A stretch of 22,330 bases of DNA from IMG/VR virus record IMGVR_UViG_3300009365_003810, positions 1-22,330 of that record, one strand, 5' to 3'. The translations under genes and the position numbers were made by a program. Of this stretch, positions 7,081 through 16,531 are shown one piece after another. Below the pieces are notes generated by a model. That model made no database searches. It had not been told where the DNA came from and saw only the letters and a list, made by a program, of their open reading frames with translations. How positions within the stretch are numbered: position 1 is the stretch's first letter; the number at the start of each line of letters is the position of its first letter. This DNA is from a virus.

Positions 7081-10000
7081 ATGAAAAAAACTTTCAGTAT
7101 CATCATAAGCCTTAAGCAGGCAGGAGGTCAAATTCTAGAGAGGCTTACCCAGGGTGCGACCGCCTTGAGCCGTGACCTGACCGCCCTCGGCAAGATCGAA
7201 TCTTTCCGAAAGATGAAGACCGATCTCCGTGATACTGAGAAGGCTTGGAAGGATGCCCAGACAAGAGTCGCGGAGTTGGGTCGGGAAATAAGTGAGACTG
7301 ACAGGCCAACCAAGCGTCTTGTCGCCGCTTTCAACCAGTCCCAAAAAAGCGCCCGTCGGGCAAAAAACGCTTTTGAAAAACAGCGGTTGACCTTGCATAA
7401 TTTACGGCAGGAGTTGGCCGGCGCAAAAATCAACACCAAGGGTTTGTCCCGGGCACAGAATGACTTAAAGAAAAAAACCAGCAAGGCTGCAAGGTCGGTT
7501 GGGGTGCTGTCAAAAGCTCTTGCACGGACCAGGGCTACCTTGGGTCGTGCTAAAACTGCCAGCAGGGCATTCAATAAAGAAATAGGCAAGGGCCATAAGG
7601 CGGTTCAGTATTTTTCCGGTTCCATGGTCACCGCGTTCGGTGGTCTGGGTGCCGGCGTTTTGGTGAGCGGTCTTTTCCGGGCTGGTACCAGTGTGCAGCG
7701 ATTGAATCGAGCCTTTGAGGCAATAAAAGGCTCCAGTGCTGCAGCCAAGGAAGAATTGGATTTTGTCCGAAAGGTGTCCAAGGACCTGGGGCAAGAGTTC
7801 TATGCCGCTGCCGGCTCCTACAAAGGTCTGGCCGCTGCAGCTAAGGACACTAATCTTGAGGGGCGGGAATCGAGGAAGATTTTTACTGCCGTGATGGAGG
7901 CCTCCACCGCATTGGGGCTTTCGGCTGACCAGACATCCGGCTCTCTCTATGCAATTTCCCAGATGATTTCAAAGGGCAATGTCTCAGCCGAGGAGCTTCG
8001 TCAGCAATTGGGTGAGCGGCTGCCCGGCGCTTTCCAGTTGGCGTCCCAGGCCATGGGTGTGTCGACCTCGGAATTAAACAAGATGCTGGAACGTGGCGAG
8101 GTATTGGCAGCGGACATGCTGCCCAGGCTGGCCGATGTATTGCACAAAAAATTCGGCCAGGCAGCCAAGGATGCATCCCAGGATGCCACTCAGTCTTTGA
8201 ATCGTTTTGTTACCGCCTGGGTTGATATTAAAAATCGAATTGCGTCATCCGGTTTTTTGGAGGTTGCGGTCAAGTATCTCAATCAAATGGCCGCTGCATT
8301 GAAAGATCCGGTTGTGATTGAACGGATCAAGAGCTGGAGTGAAGGCTTTTTTAGGATGGTCGACGGACTCATAAGGGTGACAGCGGAATACAGGAATTTC
8401 ATTTTGGCGGTTGTCGGCGGCCTGGTAGCAGTTAAGGTTATTTCCAGTCTGAATACGGGATTCGTCGGCCTGAATGCTGCTTTGCTTGCCATGGGCGGTC
8501 AAACCATCCCCCAATATATCGCCTCTTTAAAATATGCCGTCGTGTCTACCAAGGCTTTTGAGGTCGGAGTCCAACGCATGAAGCTCGCGTTTAAGGGGTT
8601 TCTCCCGATTTTAGCAGCTTTTTCCGCTGGCTGGATGGTGGGAAAGTGGCTTAATCAATTTGATGTCGTAAAAAAAGCCGGCATTGCTCTGGCCGGTGGT
8701 CTGACCACAGCATTCTTGCGGATAAAAAAAGCCTGGGTTTGGTTGACCGGTGGGGATGCTGATGCGGTTCAGCGGGAGATCGAAAGGACTAAACAAATCT
8801 TTGCCGAGATGTTTGCCGAAATCGGCAAAGGAGCGGAGAAAACTGCCCACACCGTTTCTGGAAGCCAACAAGAAGCTCTAGAGTCCATGGCATGGGCTGC
8901 CCAGCAGAGTGCGGTTCAGGTGGAAAAAAGTGCGACCCAAATGGCGGCAGCTGTAAGGAAAAGTACTAAGGAGATCAAGGCGCAGTTTACTGACTGGAAA
9001 GTTGGCGATATCCAGGGCCTTGAAAAAATCGGCGCGGATCTTCTTGAATTGGTCGAGACGGGCAAGCTTACCCGTGATCAGCTTAAAAAGGCCCTGCAGG
9101 AAGCCTTTGCCGATATCCCCACCGACAAATTAGACGAGTTGCAGATCTCTATGCAGGCAGCGTTTGGCAATATGGCCAACGAGGCTGACCTGGCCGGGCT
9201 TGCCATGGAGGCTTCACTTGATGCTGCCTTAAAAAAGCTTGGTGTCGATGTTGTGAAAGCCACCACCGGAGTTTCCGAAGCAGCAACTATTGCCCGGCAC
9301 GCCTTGATGGCTGTGGCTGAATCTGGCAAGGCTTCGGCCGAGATTATTTCCGCCGCCTTTGACGAAACCCTGACCAAAATGAAGGACCCGAAAGAATTCG
9401 AGGCCCTTAAGGAAGCTCTGCAGGGGTTGGGTGATGCCAGTATTATTACCAATCAACAATTATCCGACTTTTCAAGCAAGCTTGACAAGGCTGCCGAGAA
9501 TGCCGGCAAGACAAAAAAAGAAGTCAAAGACCTTGCCAAAGCCGAACAGGAAGCCGCCGAGGTCTTACGTTCCACTTGCCCGGCCCGTGAGCAGACAGTC
9601 GCTTCGGTAAAAAATTATTCTGGTGCGATTGGCCAGGCCAAGTCAAAGACGCGGGAGTACATACAAGCCTCCAAGGCGGCGGAGGGAGTTGATCGGGATC
9701 GTATCGAACAAGCCGAGCGCCACGCCCGGAGTCTGAGAATTCAGGCCGAAGCCATCCAAGGGACCGCCAAGGCGGAACTGGCTCGATTTAAAGTTGCCCG
9801 CCGTGAATACAACCAACGTAAGCAGGCTCTGGCCCAGGCCCGTGAGTATCTGCGACAATTGCTCCTTTCCAGGACCGCATCTCAGGAAGAGTTGCAGGCC
9901 GCCAAGGCCCGTGTCCAAGCGTTGTCTGATCAGTTTGAGGCATCCCGCCGGAATGTTGAACAGCAAGAAAAAGTTGCCCGGGCCGCTTTTAAGGCCGCCG

Positions 10001-11289
10001 CTGCCTTTAAAAAAGAGGCTAAGTCTGCCAAGGAAGCAGCCGACGCTTTGGGGGAAGTCGCCAAGTCCGGCAAAGAGGCCTCATCAACATCGACCATTAC
10101 TGTTATTAACGATGCTGCCACTGCTTTCCGAGAGCTTGAACAAATGTCAAGAGGTGCGGCCGACGAGATCCGGGGCATGTTTGATTATCTCAGCCAGAAA
10201 AAGGAAATCCCAGAGGTTGATCTTTCCAGCCTGGAAAGTGTCGACGCAAAGCTCCATGAACTTGCCGCCCGGATTGTCCAGGCCGACCAGACACTCCGGG
10301 ATCGCTGGAGTCATCTCGACGGGATTCATACCGGCCTTGGCCGAAGTCTGAACAAGATGTGGCAGGCGCTCCACGATCAAGAGGTTGCGGCTCTCAATGT
10401 GATGCAGTCCATCCTGTCTGAGGCCAAACAAGTCGAAGGGTTGCGGCGCCAGCTTGAAGGACTCGACATGGCAGCCGGAAATGCCTACCAGACTGCCCTC
10501 TCCTCTGTGGCTCTCTTTAACGACCAAGCATCGGCGTCAGCCGGTGCAATCATTAACTTAATCAACCAATCCGAGACGGCCATTGACCGGGTTCAATACC
10601 TGGATGAAAACCAGCTTGATGGACTTCGGCAGGGTATCGAGGCTGCCAAGGATAAGCTGGTTGAATTAGTTTCCCAGGCCATGGCAGCCGTTCACGCCCT
10701 CGCTGGTGTCAACCGGACACTGCAGGACCAGATTGATCGAGAGCAAGGCAATCTGGCCGCCCTTGAACAACGCCGGTATGAAGATCAGCTGCGACAAATC
10801 GAAGAATTACACGAGAAAGCCGGTGGTCTTGATGAGGAAGAATACCGGCGTGCGGTGCGACTCGCAGAGCAGCTCCATCAACTCAAGATGCAACAAATCG
10901 AGGAGCGCAGGCAAAGCGAGGCCCAGGCTGAAACTGAAGCACAAGCGCGTCAACAGGACAACCTGCCAGAGGTAACATCTAGCGCGGAACCTGCCTCTGT
11001 ACCGGCAAGCAAGACCAACAGAAATTCCCTGTTGTCATCCATCGAGTTTCCTTCCCTGGTGCCCAAGATCCAGGCCGGCTTGGAATCTCTTGCTCAAAAT
11101 TTGAATTTCTCTTTGCCGGACCTCAATCTGAATAGTCCGGAACTGCCTGCAGGGCAGACAATCAAGCCAGCCAAGGTGGTGGAGGTCCGGTTAAAACACG
11201 ACAACGGTCAGTCTGCCACGGCCATGGTCGACGAGAACCAGGTGGACAGCTTTCTGGGGATCCTTGAAACAGCGGGGTTACGAGCATGA
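7081..11289 (+). CDS. Tape measure protein
   Basis: About 1402 residues, the longest gene here. This protein fills the tail lumen, sets tail length and is ejected with DNA. After a beta start (KKTFSIIISLK) and a Lys/Arg/Ala coiled coil comes the conserved tape-measure domain, about residues 205-400, with LNRAFEAIKG, YKGLAAAAKDT and NVSAEELRQQLGERLPGAF. Hydrophobic segments lie near residues 438-470 and 505-525. The rest is almost entirely Ala/Lys/Glu/Gln coiled coil. I see no lysozyme or peptidase domain. At roughly 1.5 angstrom per residue the tail would be near 200 nm. I prefer the ATG at 7081, preceded by GGAAAGGA. An earlier in-frame ATG at 7045 adds 12 residues and overlaps the chaperone stop. 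Confidence 0.93.
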   Translation: MKKTFSIIISLKQAGGQILERLTQGATALSRDLTALGKIESFRKMKTDLRDTEKAWKDAQTRVAELGREISETDRPTKRLVAAFNQSQKSARRAKNAFEKQRLTLHNLRQELAGAKINTKGLSRAQNDLKKKTSKAARSVGVLSKALARTRATLGRAKTASRAFNKEIGKGHKAVQYFSGSMVTAFGGLGAGVLVSGLFRAGTSVQRLNRAFEAIKGSSAAAKEELDFVRKVSKDLGQEFYAAAGSYKGLAAAAKDTNLEGRESRKIFTAVMEASTALGLSADQTSGSLYAISQMISKGNVSAEELRQQLGERLPGAFQLASQAMGVSTSELNKMLERGEVLAADMLPRLADVLHKKFGQAAKDASQDATQSLNRFVTAWVDIKNRIASSGFLEVAVKYLNQMAAALKDPVVIERIKSWSEGFFRMVDGLIRVTAEYRNFILAVVGGLVAVKVISSLNTGFVGLNAALLAMGGQTIPQYIASLKYAVVSTKAFEVGVQRMKLAFKGFLPILAAFSAGWMVGKWLNQFDVVKKAGIALAGGLTTAFLRIKKAWVWLTGGDADAVQREIERTKQIFAEMFAEIGKGAEKTAHTVSGSQQEALESMAWAAQQSAVQVEKSATQMAAAVRKSTKEIKAQFTDWKVGDIQGLEKIGADLLELVETGKLTRDQLKKALQEAFADIPTDKLDELQISMQAAFGNMANEADLAGLAMEASLDAALKKLGVDVVKATTGVSEAATIARHALMAVAESGKASAEIISAAFDETLTKMKDPKEFEALKEALQGLGDASIITNQQLSDFSSKLDKAAENAGKTKKEVKDLAKAEQEAAEVLRSTCPAREQTVASVKNYSGAIGQAKSKTREYIQASKAAEGVDRDRIEQAERHARSLRIQAEAIQGTAKAELARFKVARREYNQRKQALAQAREYLRQLLLSRTASQEELQAAKARVQALSDQFEASRRNVEQQEKVARAAFKAAAAFKKEAKSAKEAADALGEVAKSGKEASSTSTITVINDAATAFRELEQMSRGAADEIRGMFDYLSQKKEIPEVDLSSLESVDAKLHELAARIVQADQTLRDRWSHLDGIHTGLGRSLNKMWQALHDQEVAALNVMQSILSEAKQVEGLRRQLEGLDMAAGNAYQTALSSVALFNDQASASAGAIINLINQSETAIDRVQYLDENQLDGLRQGIEAAKDKLVELVSQAMAAVHALAGVNRTLQDQIDREQGNLAALEQRRYEDQLRQIEELHEKAGGLDEEEYRRAVRLAEQLHQLKMQQIEERRQSEAQAETEAQARQQDNLPEVTSSAEPASVPASKTNRNSLLSSIEFPSLVPKIQAGLESLAQNLNFSLPDLNLNSPELPAGQTIKPAKVVEVRLKHDNGQSATAMVDENQVDSFLGILETAGLRA

Positions 11290-11666
11290 TTCTTGGCACC
11301 GTAACCCTACCTGATGACCTTCTTTGGACCAACGAGTTTGAGTGGACTCCTGTTGAACAGTCAATTGAATACACCTTGCCCGGATCCATGATCGTGGAGA
11401 CCGGCGTCAAGCAGGCCGGCAGACCCATTATTTTGGCCGGTGCTGATGATCACGGCTGGGTGACCCGACAGACAGTGATCGATCTCCAAGCCTTGGAGGC
11501 GGATCCGGACTTGGAGATGACTTTGACCTTGCCCGATGCCCGAGAATTAACCGTAATTTTTGACCGGACAAACGGCTTGCCCGTCGAGGCCCGGCCTTTG
11601 CTGCCTATGGAAGATCATGTGGCCGGCGATTTTTATATCCTTACCCTGCGCCTGTTGGAGGTTTGA
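11286..11666 (+). CDS. Small tail-tip protein following the tape measure
   Basis: A 126-residue, mostly beta protein that begins at an ATGA overlap with the tape measure stop. It reads MILGTVTLPDDLLW, then WTPVEQSIEYTLPGSM and GRPIILAGADDHGW, with strand-like repeats and an acidic character. This is the position of lambda gpM or of distal tail adaptor proteins that start the tail tip, but I cannot tie the sequence to a named family. Two short motifs (ALEADPDLEMTLTLPDARELTV and the FYILTLRLLEV end) fit a compact beta sandwich. There are no cysteines, no signal peptide and no membrane segment. Role in the tail tip is inferred from order alone. Confidence 0.6.
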   Translation: MILGTVTLPDDLLWTNEFEWTPVEQSIEYTLPGSMIVETGVKQAGRPIILAGADDHGWVTRQTVIDLQALEADPDLEMTLTLPDARELTVIFDRTNGLPVEARPLLPMEDHVAGDFYILTLRLLEV

Positions 11667-11667
11667 T

Positions 11668-14600
11668 GTGGCAATAACTAAGACCGATATTAAATTGATG
11701 AAGTCTCAGCGCCTGGCTGACACCGATGACGGCGGCGGGCGTATGACCGGCATCGAGGTTGTGGATGGAAATGTTAACAACCTGTTCCCGGATATTTCCC
11801 GAACCGACCGGGTGTATGGCCGGGTGAGTTTGCGTAAGGCATTCATGGGAGTGTTCACCGACGACGACTCTATCTATTACGGTGCCCATGTGATTCTTAC
11901 CGATCCGGCCGACGATCCGCTGGTTCACACTTGCTTGTTCACTACCAATGACCCGGTTGATTTTCGCGTTCAGGCCCAGGACCGCATTGAGTCGTATATA
12001 ACCCAGGGTCCTCTTTTCCGTGGCTGGCTCTGGAATACTCAGCCGGAAGGCTCTCGTACTCTTAGTTTGTTTTGTTCTGCAGAGGTGGGTCTGCCCCAGG
12101 TAGGTGATGTTTGGTACCTGGTGGAAAACCAAGGCGAAGGCGATGAGTATTCTCAGTACGTCCGGATCACCGACGTGGATCAAGAGACGCGGTCCTTTTT
12201 TGCAAACGGCATGAATTTTTCTCGTCGTACTCTCACCTTGGGTATCGGGGATCCGCTGCAGCATAGTTTCCATGGCACGGCGATAAATAAAAATGACAAC
12301 CTATCCCCTGCCGCCAAGGTTTATGAGGGCCAGGTGGCGGATGCGGCTCAGTATTACGGTGTCATGCGGTTGTCTTCTCCGATCTCCTCTGGCGCTTTGG
12401 TCTTGCCGGTTGATTCGATTTTCACCTATCTCGTACCATCTGCTCAGTCTGAGGCGCCGGTGGTAGATGTCCAGGCCGGCACCGACGTGGCACCAGTGCT
12501 TGATAGCGGTGTCACGTATTCATTTACGTATTATTTTCGTGTTATGGCCGGTGTTACGCTGTTTTTGGGTTTCGGGATTAAGACCGGTAGTCTCAGTGTT
12601 TCTGGCTATTACTCTTGGACGGATGATGGCGGCGGCAATTTGGTCAGGGGGGATGATATCGAAGGCACGGTTGATTATGGAACCGGTGAGGTGACCTGGG
12701 CCGATGACCTGACTGTCAACCGCTACCAGACCTGGTCAATTTCCGCTGAAGCAGCCACCGCAATACCGCGAGTGTCAAACACCCACGCCACCGAGGTGGA
12801 AATTAATAACCGAGGTTACAACTGGACCGCCAGTCTGCGGCCCATCCCGGCGCCGGGAACCTTGGTGGCGGATTACATGAGCCAAGGTAAGTGGTACCGC
12901 CTTAAAGACAACGGTGCCGGCGAACTGGTCGGCGAGGAATCCGGTTTGGGAACCGGTTCAATTGATTACGGCACCGGGGCGGTCATCGTAACCACCGGGG
13001 CGCTGCCGGACGTAGGCTCACTCATTATGTACGGCTGGGGTACTCCCACGGAGTACACCGAGCGGGCCGGTGATCTGAATATTGAAATTCCCGGTATCGA
13101 GCACACCCTTCCCGACTCCGTGGCACCTGGCACCTTAACCATCACCTGGGAGGCCGGTGGTGCCACCAGGACGACAACTGACGACAGCAACGGCAATCTG
13201 ACCGGCGATGGCACCGGCCGGGTGGTCTATCAATCCGGTCAGGTTTATCTCCGGCCCGGGCAGGTGGTGGATCCAGGCTCACAAATCCATTATGCCTATG
13301 ATTTTTTTACCCAGAATCAGGAGACCGTTCCTTTTAATGAGTCTGGTGACCACACCCTTGATTTCACTCTGCCAAACGGTCCTATTCGGCCTGGAACCGT
13401 GGAGTTTCGGGTCGAAGTTTCGCTTGTGGGGACCAAAATATTGACCGTCACGGACGACGGTTCCGGCAATCTGGTTTCCGACACGATTCGGGCACATAGC
13501 CACCGGCACCGTTATGAGGCGACCTTGACTTCTGGTTCAACAATAAATTACACAACCGGAGAGGTGCATTTAGTCGGGGCTTTAAGTGGCACGTATTTTT
13601 ATCGGCCGGAAATTTACCAGATGGTTGAGACCATGGTGTCTGGTCCCGGCGCTGTATTCGGCAATCCCGGAGGCAGGACCGGCCCCAGGAAAATTCACAT
13701 CGGTTGGGGGGCGGAAGTTTCGGAGGCAGTGAATCTCTATTTTAGGAACGGTCAGAACCTGGCCTGTAATTATTCTCGGGCGTCGATTTTCGGTCAGCCT
13801 ATCACCGACGATCTGGATTCCCCACCTTTGGTCATTAATCTCCTGCCGCTCACCTCCGAGTCTGTTGTTGCCGGCTCTCTTATGTTTAATTGGGCTGGGC
13901 ATACCTATGTCGACCGGGCTGGGACAATTTACCGGGATGTAGACCATGAAACCAATTCCGGCATTATAGCCGGCACAATTGATTACGGTTCCGGGTTGGC
14001 CACTCTGAGCAGTTATGTCACCGGCACAAATGATCTAACCATTTCCAGTCTGCTTTCGGAGTTTCGGCCCCAGGCGTTGCATGATTGTCAGTTCCGTACC
14101 CCGGGTGCGCCCTTGAGGCCTGGGTCTTTTTATGTGCAGCTCAACACCGAGGATGGTGAGCTGCTAAATGCTACGGCTGATTTCAATGGCAATATCACCG
14201 GCGACAGAATAACCGGCACGGTGGACACCGAGACCGGTGTGGTAATCCTTTCGTTTGGTGAACTACTTGCGGCCGAGGGTAATGAGTTGGAGCCCTGGTA
14301 CGATGCCACCCTGGTCGAAGGCGGCAATATTTGGGTGCCTACTTTGGTCAACGCTTCCACCATTAGGTACAATTGCGTGGTTTATTCTCACCTGCCTTTG
14401 GACGCAGGGCTCATCGGGCTTAACCCTGTTCGTCTGCCCCAGGACGGCCGGGTGCCCATTGTCAAATCCGGCTATATTGTGGTGATTCATCACACCTTGC
14501 AGGAGACCATGCCGGAGCCGCTTTCTGCAGCCCAGGTGGTCAACCTGCCACGAGGCGATCTCTCCCTGGTGGAGCTATATGACGCCGACGGAGTATTCGT

Positions 14601-15267
14601 GCCGACCACCAATTATGCCGTGGATTTGGCCACCGGTGTTATCACCATGGCCGACCCTCTAGATCTTGCCGGCTTTACCGAGCCCCTCACCGCTTTGCAC
14701 CGTCGGGAAGACATGGCCTTGGTTTCGGATGTGCAAATCAATGGTCAAATCTCTCTCACTGCTGCCGTGACCCATGATTATCCGGCCGGCGAGACCTATG
14801 TGTCCAGTGCTTTGCTTTTCGGCGATCTTGCTGCCCGGGTTTATGGGTTGTTCGACCAGCAGACCTGGACCAGCGTGTGGTCCGACACCTTGATCGGTAA
14901 TGCCTGCACTGCCAATTACAACGAGGTTGCCTTTCCCTTGGTGATCACCAACTCCGGTGCCATCGAGGAGCGCTGGGCGCTGGTTTTCGACTCGCCCACC
15001 CATTTCGATATTGTCGGCGAGAGCGTGGGTGTCATCGGTGAGGGCTATATCAATAACGCCTGTACACCTATCAACCCGGCCACCGGTTCTCCCTATTTTA
15101 GTATCCAGGCCGATGGTTGGGGGGCCGGTTGGGCAACTAATAATGTGGTCCGTTTTAATACCACGGCTGCCAACGCCCCAATTTGGATTGCCCGCACTAC
15201 CCTGTCCGGCCCAGTCACCGAGCCCAATGATCAATTTGTCATCCAGATCAGGGGAGACGCCGACTGA
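11668..15267 (+). CDS. Large tail-tip structural protein with repeated beta modules
   Basis: A 1199-residue protein. The start is GTG at 11668, with GGAGG six bases upstream; the open frame extends further back through the previous gene, but that part is a shadow. Residues 1-215 form a conserved N-terminal domain (LMKSQRLADTDDGGGRMTG, FPDISRTDRVYGRVSLRK) of a kind I associate with tail proteins of siphoviruses, including transposable ones. Residues about 316-1000 hold six to seven degenerate modules. Each has a PGTL/PGTV strand, a DDGxGNL turn and a closing (I/V)DYxTGxV hairpin. The C-terminal 200 residues are beta rich and lack the repeat. The protein is acidic, with no signal peptide. A long rod or fibre-like tip component is likely; receptor binding is possible but not shown. 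Confidence 0.75.
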   Translation: MAITKTDIKLMKSQRLADTDDGGGRMTGIEVVDGNVNNLFPDISRTDRVYGRVSLRKAFMGVFTDDDSIYYGAHVILTDPADDPLVHTCLFTTNDPVDFRVQAQDRIESYITQGPLFRGWLWNTQPEGSRTLSLFCSAEVGLPQVGDVWYLVENQGEGDEYSQYVRITDVDQETRSFFANGMNFSRRTLTLGIGDPLQHSFHGTAINKNDNLSPAAKVYEGQVADAAQYYGVMRLSSPISSGALVLPVDSIFTYLVPSAQSEAPVVDVQAGTDVAPVLDSGVTYSFTYYFRVMAGVTLFLGFGIKTGSLSVSGYYSWTDDGGGNLVRGDDIEGTVDYGTGEVTWADDLTVNRYQTWSISAEAATAIPRVSNTHATEVEINNRGYNWTASLRPIPAPGTLVADYMSQGKWYRLKDNGAGELVGEESGLGTGSIDYGTGAVIVTTGALPDVGSLIMYGWGTPTEYTERAGDLNIEIPGIEHTLPDSVAPGTLTITWEAGGATRTTTDDSNGNLTGDGTGRVVYQSGQVYLRPGQVVDPGSQIHYAYDFFTQNQETVPFNESGDHTLDFTLPNGPIRPGTVEFRVEVSLVGTKILTVTDDGSGNLVSDTIRAHSHRHRYEATLTSGSTINYTTGEVHLVGALSGTYFYRPEIYQMVETMVSGPGAVFGNPGGRTGPRKIHIGWGAEVSEAVNLYFRNGQNLACNYSRASIFGQPITDDLDSPPLVINLLPLTSESVVAGSLMFNWAGHTYVDRAGTIYRDVDHETNSGIIAGTIDYGSGLATLSSYVTGTNDLTISSLLSEFRPQALHDCQFRTPGAPLRPGSFYVQLNTEDGELLNATADFNGNITGDRITGTVDTETGVVILSFGELLAAEGNELEPWYDATLVEGGNIWVPTLVNASTIRYNCVVYSHLPLDAGLIGLNPVRLPQDGRVPIVKSGYIVVIHHTLQETMPEPLSAAQVVNLPRGDLSLVELYDADGVFVPTTNYAVDLATGVITMADPLDLAGFTEPLTALHRREDMALVSDVQINGQISLTAAVTHDYPAGETYVSSALLFGDLAARVYGLFDQQTWTSVWSDTLIGNACTANYNEVAFPLVITNSGAIEERWALVFDSPTHFDIVGESVGVIGEGYINNACTPINPATGSPYFSIQADGWGAGWATNNVVRFNTTAANAPIWIARTTLSGPVTEPNDQFVIQIRGDAD

Positions 15268-16211
15268 TGGCCGCTCCAACGATTTACAGGTGGGACGACG
15301 ACGATGCTCCGGTCCTGGCCGGCCAGTTTGGTTCGCTCACAAACCTCCTACGGAAGGTCTTGGTTGACGGGTACGGCACCAGGGATCCGCTTGGTTGGAC
15401 CTTGGAATTTGTCGATGGGGCCGAAGAGAAGATGGTTTTTCGCAATAATCCGGCCACCGGTACCGGCTTCTTTCTACAGGTGGATCATTCCGTCGGGAGT
15501 GTGATGCCCGATAGTGTTCAATATACCGCAGAGGTACGGGGTTTCGAGTCCATGGCGGATATTGATAACGGCAACGGCGCCTTCCCTGTGGATGCCTCTC
15601 GTTATTTTCGTTTGTCAAACACAAACAACAATACTGCGCGGCCTTGGATGGTCATCGGTGACGATCGTTGTTTTTATTTGTTGGTGTGGGCATTTTGTAC
15701 GAGCGGCGATCCGGTGGGCGACTCTTCGCAAGTTTTGAGCCATTTTTTTGGAGATATTATTTCGCTGGTACCTGGGGATGCCTGGGGGTGTGCGCTTTTA
15801 GCTCCTGCTAGTTACGGCAGTTACGATATGCTCGGTTATTACGCCAGCTACATTGGTCATTATGCACGCTATTCGGACGGCGTCGTCCCAGCGGTAGGGA
15901 CTGAGCAATATTGCACCATGAGGTCGGGCGGTGGGCCTTGCGTGGCGGGCAACATGTCTGGTCGGTGGGGACCGCCCGAGCAATGGCATGGCCAATGGAT
16001 TTTTTCTCGCCCTCATTTGAAGGATAGTTATGCGGATATCTATTCGTTTCGCGGTTACCTGCCAGGCTTTTGGGATCCCAATCATTACGAGGCTTTTCCT
16101 AATCTCCATCGGGAGGCTCAGGGCGACCTCGATCTAATGGCTTTCCTGCAGTATCGCGGGGGGAATAGAGGCCAGATGATGATCGACCTCGGCCCTGGAT
16201 TCCGGCCGTGA
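15267..16211 (+). CDS. Tail-tip structural protein, unknown family
   Basis: A 314-residue protein starting at a TGATG overlap with the large tail protein. It is aromatic and glycine rich, with strands such as WTLEFVDGAEEKMVFRNN, a CFYLLVWAFCTSGD core, and a Tyr-rich stretch (MLGYYASYIGHYARYSDG). An Asp/Trp-containing N-terminus (IYRWDDDDAPVLAG) precedes these. The composition is typical of beta-sandwich tail-tip proteins. Cys residues occur in CFYLLVWAFC and near the CTMRSGGGPC segment. I do not recognise a named family. Its place between the repeat protein and the hub-like protein suggests that the five genes from 11286 to 18228 build one tip complex. Confidence 0.6.
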   Translation: MAAPTIYRWDDDDAPVLAGQFGSLTNLLRKVLVDGYGTRDPLGWTLEFVDGAEEKMVFRNNPATGTGFFLQVDHSVGSVMPDSVQYTAEVRGFESMADIDNGNGAFPVDASRYFRLSNTNNNTARPWMVIGDDRCFYLLVWAFCTSGDPVGDSSQVLSHFFGDIISLVPGDAWGCALLAPASYGSYDMLGYYASYIGHYARYSDGVVPAVGTEQYCTMRSGGGPCVAGNMSGRWGPPEQWHGQWIFSRPHLKDSYADIYSFRGYLPGFWDPNHYEAFPNLHREAQGDLDLMAFLQYRGGNRGQMMIDLGPGFRP

Positions 16212-16531
16212 TGACCTTTGGTGGTGCTGACGGCCTGGTTCAGTTTTTCGGAAATCCGGTGCCGACAGCTTACACATGGCGTCACAAGTTGGCCGGGGTG
16301 GTGCAAGTCAACGGGATACCGGCTCGGCGCCGGGTGTTGGTTGTTGGCCGTTTGCATCATGATTACAAGGGTTCAGCTTGGTCGGATCCTGTGACCGGCG
16401 AGTGGTCTATCGAGGGCATGGCCGAGTATCCCGAGCGGAGTCTTTTGGTAATTGCTTTCGATGATCTCCAGAAGACTCTCGAATATAACGCGGAGGTTGC
16501 TGACCAGGTCTCTCAAGTTGCGACGGTATGA
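16208..16531 (+). CDS. Small beta-sandwich tail protein (carboxypeptidase-regulatory-like)
   Basis: A 107-residue protein with GTG at 16208 followed directly by ATG at 16211. Either may initiate; the GTG gives a four-base overlap with the previous stop. The core LAGVVQVNGIPARRRVLVVGR, followed by VTGEWSIEGM, has the shape of a transthyretin-like or carboxypeptidase regulatory-like module: one strand, a turn with substitutions at a solvent edge, and a G-W-S-I strand. Such modules decorate phage tail tips and often mediate protein contacts. The gene ends in an ATGA overlap with the hub-like gene, so the two are likely made in a fixed ratio. Confidence 0.6.
   Translation: MMTFGGADGLVQFFGNPVPTAYTWRHKLAGVVQVNGIPARRRVLVVGRLHHDYKGSAWSDPVTGEWSIEGMAEYPERSLLVIAFDDLQKTLEYNAEVADQVSQVATV

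Noticed and set aside
9794-10351. A 185-residue + strand frame within the tape measure gene
   Set aside because: Pro/Arg/Ser-rich shift of a coiled-coil coding region, with no start signal.
11641-12273. A 210-residue - strand open frame opposite the large tail protein
   Set aside because: The + strand has a conserved domain and a good ribosome-binding site here; the - strand frame has neither.
12600-14670. Repeats in the tail gene as a possible CRISPR or DNA repeat array
   Set aside because: The repeats are conserved only at protein level, with variable spacing and no constant DNA repeat.
14659-15279. A 206-residue - strand open frame opposite the end of the large tail protein
   Set aside because: Gly/Asp/Ile-rich antisense of a Gly/Thr-rich coding region, with no start signal.
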